64,000 nt of DNA, from contig DDUM01000028.1 in the NCBI GenBank assembly GCA_002344795.1, positions 1 through 64,000 of the forward strand. The letters are read 5' to 3'. Source of the DNA: Flammeovirgaceae bacterium UBA2338. Its GTDB lineage: Bacteria; Bacteroidota; Bacteroidia; Cytophagales; Cyclobacteriaceae. The notes beneath the pieces were generated by a model that had not been told where the DNA came from, ran no database searches, and saw only the letters and a list, made by a program, of their open reading frames with translations. Shown in pieces: positions 17,364 through 26,395 of this stretch (positions are counted from its first letter, which is position 1; each line of letters begins with the position of its first letter). Position numbers and translations under genes: made by a program.

Positions 17364-18334
17364 TAATAGTAGCTTTTCGCCTCAAACAACTTATTGGGAA
17401 TCTCCGGAGAATAAACTGCATAAGTAAATCCCTTCTGCAATGCGTAGGCACCATAAGCACCTTTTTTATTAATGGCTAAGAAGCCAACCTGAATATTTTT
17501 TGAGTTCTCAGGTTGATTCTTTACAATTCTTTTTACTGCTATTTCACAAGCTTCTTGTGGTGAGTTTCCTTGTCGCATCAACTCCACTACCAGGTGAGAG
17601 CCTACTATTCGTATTACTTCCTCCCCCACTCCTGTAGATGTTGCCGCTCCAATTTCATTGTCAACAAATAATCCTGCACCAATGATGGGCGAGTCCCCTA
17701 CTCTTCCCCGCATTTTATAAGCCATACCACTTGTGGTGCAACCTCCGGAAATATTATCATTCGCATCCATGGCCACCATACCAATGGTATCGTGGTTTTC
17801 AATATTGGCGATGGGCTTATACTCAGAAGTTTTCAACCATTCTTTCCAGGCCGCTTCAGATTCTTTTGTCAATAAATTTTCCTTTTGAAAACCTTTTTCT
17901 AATGCAAACTGCAATGCACCATCACCGACCAGCATCACATGGGGCGTATCTTCCATTACTTTCCTCGCCACAGAAATAGGATGTACAATATGTTCAAGGC
18001 AAACCACAGCGCCACAATTGGCATTCTCGTCCATGATACATGCATCCAATGTCACCTTGCCTTCACGATCAGGGAGTCCACCCAGCCCCACAGTGTTTTC
18101 TGTGGGATCTCCTTCAGGTACCTGAACTCCTTTTTCAATAGCATCCAGTGAGCGACCCTTGGCAGACAATATTTTCCATGCCTCCTTATTGGCTTCAATA
18201 CCAAAATTCCAGGTGGATACCACAATCGGTTTCGAAACAAAATCATCTCCTTCCGTTGCACATGATTTAATAAAAGGTAATGCTGATAGTGCAGCGGCAC
18301 CAAAGCCAATAAATTTTCTTCGCGAGGTCTTCAT
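17363..18334 (-). CDS. N4-(beta-N-acetylglucosaminyl)-L-asparaginase (glycosylasparaginase)
   Basis: A 323-residue Ntn-hydrolase precursor. The first 30 residues carry a twin-arginine-like motif (TSRRKFIGFGAAAL) and a Cys at 25, so it is probably exported by Tat, perhaps with a lipid anchor (the lipobox is weak). The autoproteolysis site is HDTIGM, with Thr183 becoming the N-terminal nucleophile of the beta subunit. GGCTTSGMAYKMRGRVGDSPIIGAG follows as in flavobacterial glycosylasparaginase. It hydrolyses the GlcNAc-Asn bond of N-glycan remnants. It stands nine bases upstream of, and antisense to nothing; the next gene on the same strand (C40 peptidase) precedes it by eight bases, suggesting an operon. 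Confidence 0.93.
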   Translation of the reverse strand: MKTSRRKFIGFGAAALSALPFIKSCATEGDDFVSKPIVVSTWNFGIEANKEAWKILSAKGRSLDAIEKGVQVPEGDPTENTVGLGGLPDREGKVTLDACIMDENANCGAVVCLEHIVHPISVARKVMEDTPHVMLVGDGALQFALEKGFQKENLLTKESEAAWKEWLKTSEYKPIANIENHDTIGMVAMDANDNISGGCTTSGMAYKMRGRVGDSPIIGAGLFVDNEIGAATSTGVGEEVIRIVGSHLVVELMRQGNSPQEACEIAVKRIVKNQPENSKNIQVGFLAINKKGAYGAYALQKGFTYAVYSPEIPNKLFEAKSYY

Positions 18335-18342
18335 ATAAAAAG

Positions 18343-18867
18343 TTAGTCGATTATTCGTCTGCCAAAACGGAAACGTTTCAGGTAATATTTAGAATACAGA
18401 TCTGTTTCGATTACACCCAGTGAGGTGGAAGCATGGATAAACTTTACATCCTCCTTTCCTCTCACCTCAGTAACCATACCCACATGGGTAACCACCCTCC
18501 TTTTTTTGCCAGTAGCAAAAAAAACAAGATCACCTTTTTTCAATTGCTTCATTTTAATTTTTTCACCCATCAGCGCCTGGTCTGCGGACTGCCGGGGCAA
18601 GGAAAGATTGATGGTGCGAAAGGAATTAATTAACAAACCGGAACAATCCATACCGGATCGTGTGGTGCCTCCCCATTTATAAGGTGTACCTGTGTAAGTT
18701 CTGGCTGTTTGTATCACCTGATCAATTTGTTGATCTCTTAATTTTGCCCTGCGCGATGCCGCACACCCCGAAATCAGAATAAAAAGGAGAATAAAAACCC
18801 CGAGCCTTTGAAAAGAGAATTGCGTAATTTTGGGCTTTCCAGATGAATACACAATCCAAAGATACAT
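18343..18867 (-). CDS. NlpC/P60 (C40) cell-wall peptidase lipoprotein
   Basis: At most 174 residues. A hydrophobic stretch ends in the lipobox LISGC (Cys35), so it is likely an envelope lipoprotein. The C40 domain (about 45-170) has the catalytic Cys75 in SGMDCSGLL and the histidine in THVGMVTEV, and cleaves peptidoglycan peptides such as gamma-D-Glu-diaminopimelate bonds. The ATG at 18867 lies upstream of a probable -7 element (TATCTTTG), and the signal peptide would be unusually long, so the true start may be the GTG at 18852 or further in. It is divergent from the GlcD-like gene by six bases and probably co-transcribed with the downstream glycosylasparaginase. Confidence 0.9.
   Translation of the reverse strand: MYLWIVYSSGKPKITQFSFQRLGVFILLFILISGCAASRRAKLRDQQIDQVIQTARTYTGTPYKWGGTTRSGMDCSGLLINSFRTINLSLPRQSADQALMGEKIKMKQLKKGDLVFFATGKKRRVVTHVGMVTEVRGKEDVKFIHASTSLGVIETDLYSKYYLKRFRFGRRIID
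18857..18864 (-). promoter_or_regulatory. -7 promoter element on the minus strand for the C40 peptidase
   Basis: TATCTTTG, read on the minus strand, matches TAnnTTTG exactly. It falls inside the first codons of the longest possible reading frame of the peptidase, which argues for a start downstream of it. The divergent start codon pair leaves no other room for a promoter. Confidence 0.45.
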
Positions 18868-18873
18868 AATTTG

Positions 18874-20316
18874 ATGGCTTACGAGAAGGAAACTGGGGTG
18901 TTAGATTCAACCGTACAGAATGAGGAAATCATTAAGAAACTCACCTCCATTGTAGGCGAGGAAAATCTTTTTACGGACCAAGATCGACTGGCCGAGTATG
19001 GTCATGACAAAACGGAAGATTTGGTATTTCTACCCGATGTGGTACTGAGACCCGGTACCACACAGGAAGTGAGTGAAATATTAAAAATTTGTAACCAGCA
19101 TAAAATCCCCGTTACCCCACGCGGGGCGGGTACTGGATTAGCTGGAGGAGCGCTCCCCGTACAAAAGGGTGTAATTCTTTCAATGGAGCGGTTCAATATG
19201 ATTTTGAATATCGATGAACTGAATCTGCAGGCCACTGTAGAACCGGGAGTGATCACAGAGGTTTTCCAAAACACAGTTAAAGAGAAAGGGCTTTTTTATC
19301 CACCTGATCCTGCAAGTAAAGGCTCCTGCTTTTTGGGCGGCAACCTGGCCAACAATTCAGGTGGACCTAAAGCGGTGAAATATGGGGTAACGCGCGACTA
19401 TGTACTCAACATGGAAGTAGTGTTGCCCACAGGAGAAATTATTTGGACAGGTGCCAATGTGATGAAGAACTCTACCGGCTATAACCTTACTCAACTCATG
19501 TGTGGAAGTGAAGGAACGCTGGGAGTGATTACTAAAATTGTGTTTAAACTCCGTGGGTACCCACAAAAGAATGTGTTGTTGCTCATTCCTTTTACCACCA
19601 ATGAAGAAGCTTGTAAAGCTGTTGCCGCTATCTTTATTGAAGGCATCACTCCTTCAGGGATGGAATTTTTTGAAAGAGAAGCCGGAGTAAAAACAATCGA
19701 GTATTGTGAAAAGGTTTTAAATAGCCCTGTCACTACGCAACTGCCGGAAAACATGGGAGCCTATCTGCTGTGCGAATTGGATGGCAACGATGAAGATGTG
19801 TTGATGAAAGATGCGGAACGTGTAATGGCCGTAGTGGAAAGATTTGAGATCGGAGAAGTTTTGTTTGCCGACAGCACGTTGCAAAAGGAAGAACTATGGA
19901 AAGTACGAAAAAATATATCCCCTGCTGTTAATTGGAAAACAGTTACCAAATCGGATGATGTGGTGGTGCCTAGATCTCAATTACCAAAACTGATAACAGG
20001 TATAAAAGAAATTGGCAAACAATATGATTTTAACACGGTGTGTTTTGGACATCTGGGAGATGGTAATCTGCATGTCAATTTTCTGAGAGAGGAGATCAGC
20101 GATCACGACTGGGAAACGAAGGTACCGGAAGGAATTGGAGAAGTGTTTAAATTGGTGGTTAGTCTGGGAGGTACGCTATCCGGAGAGCATGGTGTTGGAA
20201 TCACCAAACGACCCTACATGTCCATCGCTATGGACGAAGTGAATCTCAATCTGATGAGGGGAATAAAAAAAGTATTCGATCCCAATGGCATATTGAATCC
20301 TGGAAAAATATTTTGA
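18874..20316 (+). CDS. FAD-binding oxidase, GlcD/D-lactate dehydrogenase type
   Basis: A 480-residue flavoprotein of the FAD-linked oxidase (PCMH) family. The FAD-binding half (about 35-220) carries PVTPRGAGTGLAGGALP and the pyrophosphate-binding GCxxxN region CGSEGTLGVITK; the C-terminal FAD_oxidase_C half ends with HLGDGNLHVNF, GEHGVGITK and FDPNGILNPGKIF. It probably oxidises a 2-hydroxy acid such as glycolate or D-lactate. No iron-sulfur subunit gene (GlcF) is adjacent. A TTG lies directly before the ATG chosen here. Only six bases separate it from the divergent peptidase start. Confidence 0.92.
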   Translation: MAYEKETGVLDSTVQNEEIIKKLTSIVGEENLFTDQDRLAEYGHDKTEDLVFLPDVVLRPGTTQEVSEILKICNQHKIPVTPRGAGTGLAGGALPVQKGVILSMERFNMILNIDELNLQATVEPGVITEVFQNTVKEKGLFYPPDPASKGSCFLGGNLANNSGGPKAVKYGVTRDYVLNMEVVLPTGEIIWTGANVMKNSTGYNLTQLMCGSEGTLGVITKIVFKLRGYPQKNVLLLIPFTTNEEACKAVAAIFIEGITPSGMEFFEREAGVKTIEYCEKVLNSPVTTQLPENMGAYLLCELDGNDEDVLMKDAERVMAVVERFEIGEVLFADSTLQKEELWKVRKNISPAVNWKTVTKSDDVVVPRSQLPKLITGIKEIGKQYDFNTVCFGHLGDGNLHVNFLREEISDHDWETKVPEGIGEVFKLVVSLGGTLSGEHGVGITKRPYMSIAMDEVNLNLMRGIKKVFDPNGILNPGKIF

Positions 20317-20358
20317 GTGACCTTTCCCTTTTCCCAACTTCACTAACCTTCCTTTAAT

Positions 20359-22263
20359 GTGTGTGGTATAACCGGAGTATTTGCGTTTAACCTGGTTGGC
20401 AAGTTCAGCATGATCAATGTAACTGCCGCCACACAGGCTTTGGCAAAACGTGGTCCGGATTTCCAGGATATCTATACCGATGGTTTTGTTGGACTGGGCC
20501 ATCGCAGGCTTTCCATCATTGATACAAGTGATGCCGGCAATCAACCCATGTGGGACGAAAGCGGAAGGTATTGTATTATTTTTAACGGAGAGGTTTTCAA
20601 TTTCAAGGAATTGAAATCTGCCCTGCAATCCAAAGGTGTTTCCTTTCGATCTGAATCCGACACGGAGGTTCTTCTTCAGCTTTACATCCGCGAAAAGGAA
20701 AACTGTCTCCACCAACTCAATGGTTTCTTTTCCTTTTGCATTTACGATAAACAGGAGCAATCTTTTTTCCTGGCCAGAGATCGGTATGGCATCAAACCTT
20801 TGCTGTATCTGATCGATGAGGATAAGTTTTTGTTTGCCTCAGAGATGAAAAGCATGTTGTGTTATGGAATTGACAAAACCATTGATTACACCTCACTCCA
20901 TTCCTACCTTCAGCTCAACTACACCCCAGCGCCTCACACCATTTTCACTCACGTTAAAAAATTGAGTCCCGGACATTATATGAAAGTGGCCAAAGGGAAG
21001 ATGGAAACACATTCCTACTATGATATTCCATTTTCGAAGGACCAGATCAATCGAAGGATATCTTACGAACAAGCGAGAACTAAATTCCAGGACTTGCTGG
21101 AAGCCTCCGTACAACGCAGATTAATTGCTGATGTTCCTCTGGGTTCCTTTTTAAGCGGAGGTTTGGATTCATCAGTAGTGGCAGGCCTGGCAAGTAAACA
21201 CCAACCTGACCTCCACACGTTTAGTATTGGGTTCAAAGACGAACCTTTCTTTGATGAGACGGACTACGCGCGGTTGGTCGCCAAACATTTCAACACGGAA
21301 CATACTGTATTTTCATTAACGAATAACGATCTATACGAACACGTTCATGATATACTGGACTACATCGATGAACCTTTTGCTGATTCTTCTGCCATTGCAG
21401 TCTACATCTTAAGCAAAGAAACACGCAAGCATGCTACCGTTGCACTTTCTGGAGATGGCGCTGATGAACTGTTAGCGGGTTACAACAAACATGAAGCAAT
21501 GTATCGCATGTTGTATCCTGGTTTTAAAGAAAATCTTGTTGGTAGCCTAAGTGGGCTTTGGAAAGCACTCCCCCACTCGCGCAATAACCCAATGTTTAAT
21601 AAGTTCAGGCAATTGAATCGGTTTGCGCAAGGCATGAAGCTGGATGTCAAAGAAAGATACTGGCATTTAGCGGGATTTGCCACTGAACTGGAATCTCTTC
21701 AATTATTCTCACCTGCTGCTTTGGAACAATTAAAACAGCAACAATACCAGGCAAGGAAAAATGAAATATTAAAAACAGTAGGCTCAGGATCAATGAATGA
21801 AGTCCTGTTAACAGATATGAAGTTGGTGCTACCCAATGATATGCTTACCAAAGTTGATCTCATGTCAATGGCAAATAGTCTTGAGGTGCGCTCTCCATTT
21901 TTAGATTACGAACTGGTTAACTTCATTTTCAGTCTTCCAGAAGATTTTAAGATCAACACTTCCATAAGAAAAAGAATCGCTCAGGATACTTTCAAAGAAA
22001 TGCTACCGGCAAAGCTTTACAATAGACCAAAAAAAGGCTTCGAAGTTCCCCTTCTAAAGTGGTTTAGAGGAGAAATGAAATCGATGATCACAGATGATTT
22101 GCTTTCAAAATCTTTTATTGAAGAACAAAACATCTTTAACTACATTGAAATAGCAAAACTAAAAAAACAACTATTCTCTTCTAACCCTGGTGATGTTCAC
22201 GCGCGAGTTTGGGGATTGATTGTATTTCAATGGTGGTGGAAGAAATCACTCGTCAGCAAATAG
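20359..22263 (+). CDS. asnB: Asparagine synthetase (glutamine-hydrolysing)
   Basis: A 634-residue enzyme that makes asparagine from aspartate, ATP and glutamine. The start is GTG at 20359, because the next codon is the essential Cys2 that becomes the N-terminal nucleophile (MCGITGVF); the ATG two bases earlier is out of frame. The class II glutaminase domain covers 1-205 (KRGPDFQD, GHRRLSIID, FNGEVFN), and the synthetase domain holds the PP-loop FLSGGLDSSVVA and the second ATP motif LSGDGADELLAGY. At 634 residues it belongs to the longer subfamily common near polysaccharide genes. It reads into the DUF4260 gene 26 bases downstream. Confidence 0.95.
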   Translation: MCGITGVFAFNLVGKFSMINVTAATQALAKRGPDFQDIYTDGFVGLGHRRLSIIDTSDAGNQPMWDESGRYCIIFNGEVFNFKELKSALQSKGVSFRSESDTEVLLQLYIREKENCLHQLNGFFSFCIYDKQEQSFFLARDRYGIKPLLYLIDEDKFLFASEMKSMLCYGIDKTIDYTSLHSYLQLNYTPAPHTIFTHVKKLSPGHYMKVAKGKMETHSYYDIPFSKDQINRRISYEQARTKFQDLLEASVQRRLIADVPLGSFLSGGLDSSVVAGLASKHQPDLHTFSIGFKDEPFFDETDYARLVAKHFNTEHTVFSLTNNDLYEHVHDILDYIDEPFADSSAIAVYILSKETRKHATVALSGDGADELLAGYNKHEAMYRMLYPGFKENLVGSLSGLWKALPHSRNNPMFNKFRQLNRFAQGMKLDVKERYWHLAGFATELESLQLFSPAALEQLKQQQYQARKNEILKTVGSGSMNEVLLTDMKLVLPNDMLTKVDLMSMANSLEVRSPFLDYELVNFIFSLPEDFKINTSIRKRIAQDTFKEMLPAKLYNRPKKGFEVPLLKWFRGEMKSMITDDLLSKSFIEEQNIFNYIEIAKLKKQLFSSNPGDVHARVWGLIVFQWWWKKSLVSK

Positions 22264-22289
22264 TCGTTAGTCTCAATAAAGAATAAGTT

Positions 22290-22646
22290 ATGAAAAATTT
22301 ATTGCGCTTTGAAGAATTAGCCCTTTTCGCTCTGGCCATTTACCTCAATTCTTTCCTGCCCTTTCCTACCTGGCTGTTCTGGGCATTGTTTCTTGTACCC
22401 GATATCGGCATGCTGGGTTATTTGGTGAATGTAAAAGTTGGTGCTTTCACCTATAACTTACTGCATCACAAAGGGGTTGCCATAGCTTGCTACTTTCTCG
22501 GTTACTATCTTGTCATTCATGAGCTCACCTTTGTAGGTGTATTGTTACTTGGACATAGTTCATTTGACAGGATATTCGGTTACGGGCTCAAGTACACCGA
22601 TGCCTTTAAGCACACTCATTTGGGAATAATTGGTCGGAGAGGATAG
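22290..22646 (+). CDS. DUF4260 membrane protein
   Basis: A 118-residue membrane protein with about four hydrophobic segments (8-24, 28-48, 60-78 and 84-96). The conserved features LFLVPDIGMLGYL, YNLLHHK and HSSFDRIFGYGLKY are those of the DUF4260 family. The function is unknown. It follows asnB on the same strand and ends two bases from the convergent glnS stop. Confidence 0.9.
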   Translation: MKNLLRFEELALFALAIYLNSFLPFPTWLFWALFLVPDIGMLGYLVNVKVGAFTYNLLHHKGVAIACYFLGYYLVIHELTFVGVLLLGHSSFDRIFGYGLKYTDAFKHTHLGIIGRRG

Positions 22647-22648
22647 CC

Positions 22649-24310
22649 TTAAGCTTTCTTCTGCTCCTTCGACCACATATCGCGCAATGTGGTCGTACGA
22701 TTAAAAACCAGTTTGTCTTTCGTGGAATCGAGATCCATGCAAAAATAACCGATACGCATAAACTGGAAGCGGTCTTCTGCTTTTGCATTTACCAGTTCAG
22801 GTTCTGCATAAGCGTGTTGCACTTTCAAGGATTCTGGATTCAGGTGATTCGTAAAATCATCTTCGATAGCTCCGAGGTCTTCGGTATTGAATAATCGATC
22901 GTACAATCTTACCTCTGCAGGAACGGCATGTTTGGCGCTGACCCAGTGGATAACCCCTTTCACTTTTAATCCTGAATTATCTGATCCGCTTTTACTTTCC
23001 GGAAAATAAGTACAACGCAGTTCTTCCACCTCTCCGCTCGCATTCCTGATCACCTCATCACACTGAATAATATAAGCACTTTTCAGTCGTACCATACCAC
23101 CCGGAAACAACCGGAAATATTTTTTGGGAGGGTTCTCCATAAAATCATCTCTCTCAATGTAGAGTTCATTACAGAATGGAAGGTTTCTGGACCCTGCCGT
23201 ATCATCTTCAGGGTTATTTTCACTGGGAAGAAATTCTTCCTTACCACTTTCGTAGTTAGTGATCACCACTTTAATAGGATCAAGCACCATCATGCGCCTC
23301 AATGCAATCTTATTTAAGTGATCCCTCACACAAAACTCCAATAGGCCAAAGTCAATCAAGTTATCCCGCTTCGCTACCCCTATTCGCTCACAGAAATCAC
23401 GTATGCTCTCAGGGGTAAAACCTCTTCTTCTCATGGCACTGATGGTAGGCATGCGTGGATCATCCCAGCCATTCACATGCTTCTCATTGACCAGCAGAAG
23501 CAACTTGCGCTTGCTCATCATGGTATAGGTCATGTTGAGTCTCGCAAACTCGTATTGCTTTGAAGGAAAAATTTCCAGTTTCTCAATAAACCAATCGTAC
23601 AATTCCCGATGAGGCACAAACTCCAGCGTACAAATACTGTGGGTCACGCCTTCAATGGCATCGCTCTGCCCGTGTGCAAAATCATACAGCGGGTAGATAC
23701 ACCATTTGTCAGCGGTTCGGTGATGGTGAGCATGTTTGATTCGATACAAAACAGGATCCCGCATGAGCATATTGGCATGTTTCATATCAATCTTGGCCCG
23801 AAGCACCTTTGCCCCATCTTTATACTTGCCCTCCTTCATTTCTTCAAAGAGTTTTAAATTCTCTTCGACAGAACGATTCCTATATTTATTATCAGTTCCA
23901 TGTTTTGTAGGAGTGCCTTTTTGCAATGCAATCTCCTCACTGGTACTGTCGTCCACATACGCCAATCCCTTATTGATAAGGTCAACTGCAAAGTCGTATA
24001 ATTGGTCGAAGTAATCAGAAGCATACAGTTCATTGGCCCATTCGAACCCCAACCACCTCACATCGCTTTTGATGCTATCGACATATTCTGTTTCTTCCGT
24101 TATCGGATTAGTATCATCAAAGCGGAGATTCGTCTTTCCATTGTAATCCTTTGCCAATCCAAAGTTGAGACAAATGCTCTTGGCGTGACCCAGATGTAAG
24201 TATCCATTGGGCTCGGGAGGGAAACGGGTGATGATCTGTTGATACTTTCCTGACTTTAGGTCTTTCTCAACAATCTCTTCTATAAAATTAAGCCCTTTTT
24301 CGTTCGCCAT
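22649..24310 (-). CDS. glnS: Glutaminyl-tRNA synthetase
   Basis: A 553-residue class I aminoacyl-tRNA synthetase, full length. The first signature is PPEPNGYLHLGHAKSI (HLGH at residues 39-42) and the second is the KMSKS-like MMSKRKLL near residue 268. The GlnRS-specific anticodon-binding beta-barrels follow (YIERDDF, FFRLFPGGMVRL region, then LYDRLFNTED). Presence of GlnRS means Gln-tRNA is charged directly. An exact -7 match lies 22 bases upstream. The 5' side abuts a long repeat array. Confidence 0.97.
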   Translation of the reverse strand: MANEKGLNFIEEIVEKDLKSGKYQQIITRFPPEPNGYLHLGHAKSICLNFGLAKDYNGKTNLRFDDTNPITEETEYVDSIKSDVRWLGFEWANELYASDYFDQLYDFAVDLINKGLAYVDDSTSEEIALQKGTPTKHGTDNKYRNRSVEENLKLFEEMKEGKYKDGAKVLRAKIDMKHANMLMRDPVLYRIKHAHHHRTADKWCIYPLYDFAHGQSDAIEGVTHSICTLEFVPHRELYDWFIEKLEIFPSKQYEFARLNMTYTMMSKRKLLLLVNEKHVNGWDDPRMPTISAMRRRGFTPESIRDFCERIGVAKRDNLIDFGLLEFCVRDHLNKIALRRMMVLDPIKVVITNYESGKEEFLPSENNPEDDTAGSRNLPFCNELYIERDDFMENPPKKYFRLFPGGMVRLKSAYIIQCDEVIRNASGEVEELRCTYFPESKSGSDNSGLKVKGVIHWVSAKHAVPAEVRLYDRLFNTEDLGAIEDDFTNHLNPESLKVQHAYAEPELVNAKAEDRFQFMRIGYFCMDLDSTKDKLVFNRTTTLRDMWSKEQKKA

Positions 24311-24332
24311 GTTGTCTAAATAGATTGAGGTG

Positions 24333-24340
24333 CAAATCTA
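24333..24340 (-). promoter_or_regulatory. -7 promoter element of glnS
   Basis: TAGATTTG on the minus strand matches TAnnTTTG exactly and ends 22 bases before the glnS ATG, a usual distance for Bacteroidota promoters. No standard -33 TTG was found. Confidence 0.5.
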
Positions 24341-24428
24341 GGCAGGGTTACCTAAACATAATATCTTAGGAAGGCTTTTTATCTAACTTATAAACTTTAC
24401 ACAAGCACCTGAACCTGAATTATTACTA

Positions 24429-25560
24429 ACATATCGTCCCTACGGGACTTTTGATACTCATTGGATTTTTACCGACATATCGTCCCTACGGGACTTACAC
24501 CAATTTTCGTCCCTTTTCACAGGGAGCAAAAGCAAAATTTATTACCATCATTCCGTTTGCTGGGACTTACCACATCTTTCGCCCTAATTCACAAGAAGCA
24601 AACAAGATACTTTATTGAAACAACCATAGAGAAAAAACTAATCCCATTTTAAGAGACAAATTGATCAGGCACAGTTGTTGGTAAACTTCCCCCAACCACG
24701 TCTCGTAGAGACGAAAAAGATCGGTAACAACTAAATGCTAAGGACTAGAGTCCCATAGGGACGGGATATCGAAAACTATTCAAAGGAAAGGTGGGCGAGT
24801 AACAAATATCATCCATACGGGACTTTAGTGCATACTATTTATTACCATCGATCCGTCCCTAAGGGACTTACTTTAAAAAGGATATTGGCCTGATCAATGG
24901 TTGATATTTCACTCAAACCAAAACGTTAAGTCTCGTAGAGACAATAGATCGGTAACAACTAAACGCTTGAAGCCCGAGTCCCGTAGGGACGGGATATCGA
25001 AAACTATTCAAAAGAATGGTGGGCGAGTAACAAATATCATCCTACGGAACTTTAGTGCATACTATTTATTACCATCGATCCGTCCCTACTGGACATACTT
25101 TATATAGGATATTGGCCTGATCAATGGTTGATATTTCACTCAAACCAAAACGTTAAGTCTCGTAGAGACAATAGATCGGTAACAACTAAATGCTTGAAGC
25201 CCGAGTCCCGTAGGGACGGGATATCGAAAACTATTCAAAAGAATGGTGGGCGAGTAACAAATATCATCCCTACGGGACTTTCAGTGCATACTGGTTTATT
25301 ACCATCGTTTACCATCGTTGCGTCCCTATGGGACTTACTTTAAAAAGGATATTGGCCTGATCAATGGTTGATATTTCACTCAAACCAAAACGTTAAGTCT
25401 CGTAGAGACGATAGATCGGTAACAACTAAAATGCTAAGGACTAGAGTCCTGTAGGGACGGGATGTTGAAAACTATTCAAAAGAATGGTGGGCAATAACCT
25501 ATCAACCCTATGAGACTTTGGATAAACTTTGGATATTTATTGCCAATATCCATCCCTACG
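24429..25560. repeat. REP/BIME-like repeat array with 227- and 240-bp long-period units
   Basis: This stretch has no gene. It begins with two identical 22-bp copies of ACATATCGTCCCTACGGGACTT-type sequence (24429-24450 and 24475-24496). Then come about four long units: a diverged one (about 24690-24880), then 24881-25107, 25108-25347 and a partial one from 25348. Each full unit starts GATATTGGCCTGATCAATGG and contains several short hairpins with a three-base loop: GTCTC-GTA-GAGAC, GTCCC-GTA-GGGAC in one orientation, and TCCC-TAC-GGGA and GTCCC-TA-GGGAC in the opposite orientation. Paired, oppositely oriented REP hairpins are the layout known as BIME. A Y1 transposase gene of the kind that mobilises REPs lies about 100 bases beyond the last unit. 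Confidence 0.85.
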
Positions 25561-25656
25561 AACTCCGGAACTCAGGTCAAGTATTTCAAAAATGAGATAG
25601 GGGTGAGTCGAAAAAATATATACATTAAAGCATTGTAAGGGCTAAATGTAAACACA

Positions 25657-26118
25657 ATGGCAAACACTTACACACAAATTCATATTCACGCAGTCTTTGT
25701 AGTAAAATATCGCGCTGGAACAATTCTAAATGAGTGGAAAGAGGAGCTTTACAAATACATAACCGGAATAATTCAATCCCATAACCACAAGCTTTTAATA
25801 ATAAATGGGATGCCCGATCATGTTCACATACTATTTGGTATGCGTCCAACGCAGTCGCTCTCCGATCTTATGCAGGATATTAAAGGAAGTTCTTCAAAAT
25901 GGATTAACGAAAATAGACTTACAAAATATCATTTTGAATGGCAACAAGGATATGGAGCATTTTCCTATAGCAGGTCTGAGCTTCAAAATGTAATCACCTA
26001 CATCCAAAATCAGGAAATACATCACAAGACAAAAACCTTTTAAGAGGAATATACTGACTTATTGAATGATTTTTCAATCCAATACGATGAAAAATTCCTT
26101 TTCAAGTCATTAGAATAA
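25657..26118 (+). pseudogene. IS200-type (Y1, HUH) transposase with a premature stop codon
   Basis: The open frame from ATG 25657 to TAA 26043 encodes 128 residues of an IS200/REP-associated Y1 transposase, a single-strand DNA nuclease. The HUH motif is DHVHIL (His55, His57), and the candidate catalytic tyrosine is Tyr115 in NVITYIQNQE; QQGYGAFSYS is the family motif before it. Reading through the TAA in the same frame gives 24 more codons (EEYTDLLNDF, YDEKFLFKSLE) ending at 26118, which is the normal C-terminus of this family. One base change (for example TTA to TAA) would explain the stop. The catalytic core is intact, so the short form might retain some activity. Confidence 0.85.
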
Positions 26119-26167
26119 GCAGTTTACATCCAATTTCACAGAAAGCTCAATTGTAAGCCTCTTCATC

Positions 26168-26302
26168 TTATTTATCTTCTATCGTCCTTGGATCAGGATT
26201 TGTTTTGATCACATTCTCTTTCGGAGGTGTTGCATTCGGTAAATCACAAGGGTGGCTTTTTTTATGTTGATTCTTGGCAAGGTGAAGTAGAAATCTTTTT
26301 AT
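26168..26302 (-). pseudogene. Possible remnant of a small protein gene lacking a start codon
   Basis: On the minus strand an open frame of 44 codons reads KRFLLHLAKNQHKKSHPCDL, then PNATPPKENVIKTNPDPRTIEDK and TAA. The composition is protein-like (Pro, Asn, Lys and a CDLPN motif), but no ATG, GTG or TTG start is in frame; the codon before the first Lys is ATA, as if an ATG had mutated. The frame is closed just upstream by a TAA at 26314-26312. I do not recognise the family. The rest of the 277-base gap shows nothing. Confidence 0.25.
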
Positions 26303-26395
26303 TGTAATAAGTTAGAATTATTTCCAAATATCTGAGTAAGGAATCATATAAATTCCTTATCTCGTCTGCTGGAAATAAGTACAATAACGATTGAG

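Noticed and set aside
20176..20760. Antisense open frame (194 codons) across the end of the GlcD-like gene and the start of asnB
   Set aside because: Both strands opposite are well-identified genes; the antisense product has no recognisable domain.
24901..25343. Twin open frames of 68 and 71 codons with nearly the same protein sequence
   Set aside because: They are the two copies of the REP-array unit read in the same frame; no start signal and no protein-like composition.
24690..25560. CRISPR array
   Set aside because: The repeats are imperfect, palindromic and spaced by 227 to 240 bases of also-repeated sequence, and no cas gene is present.
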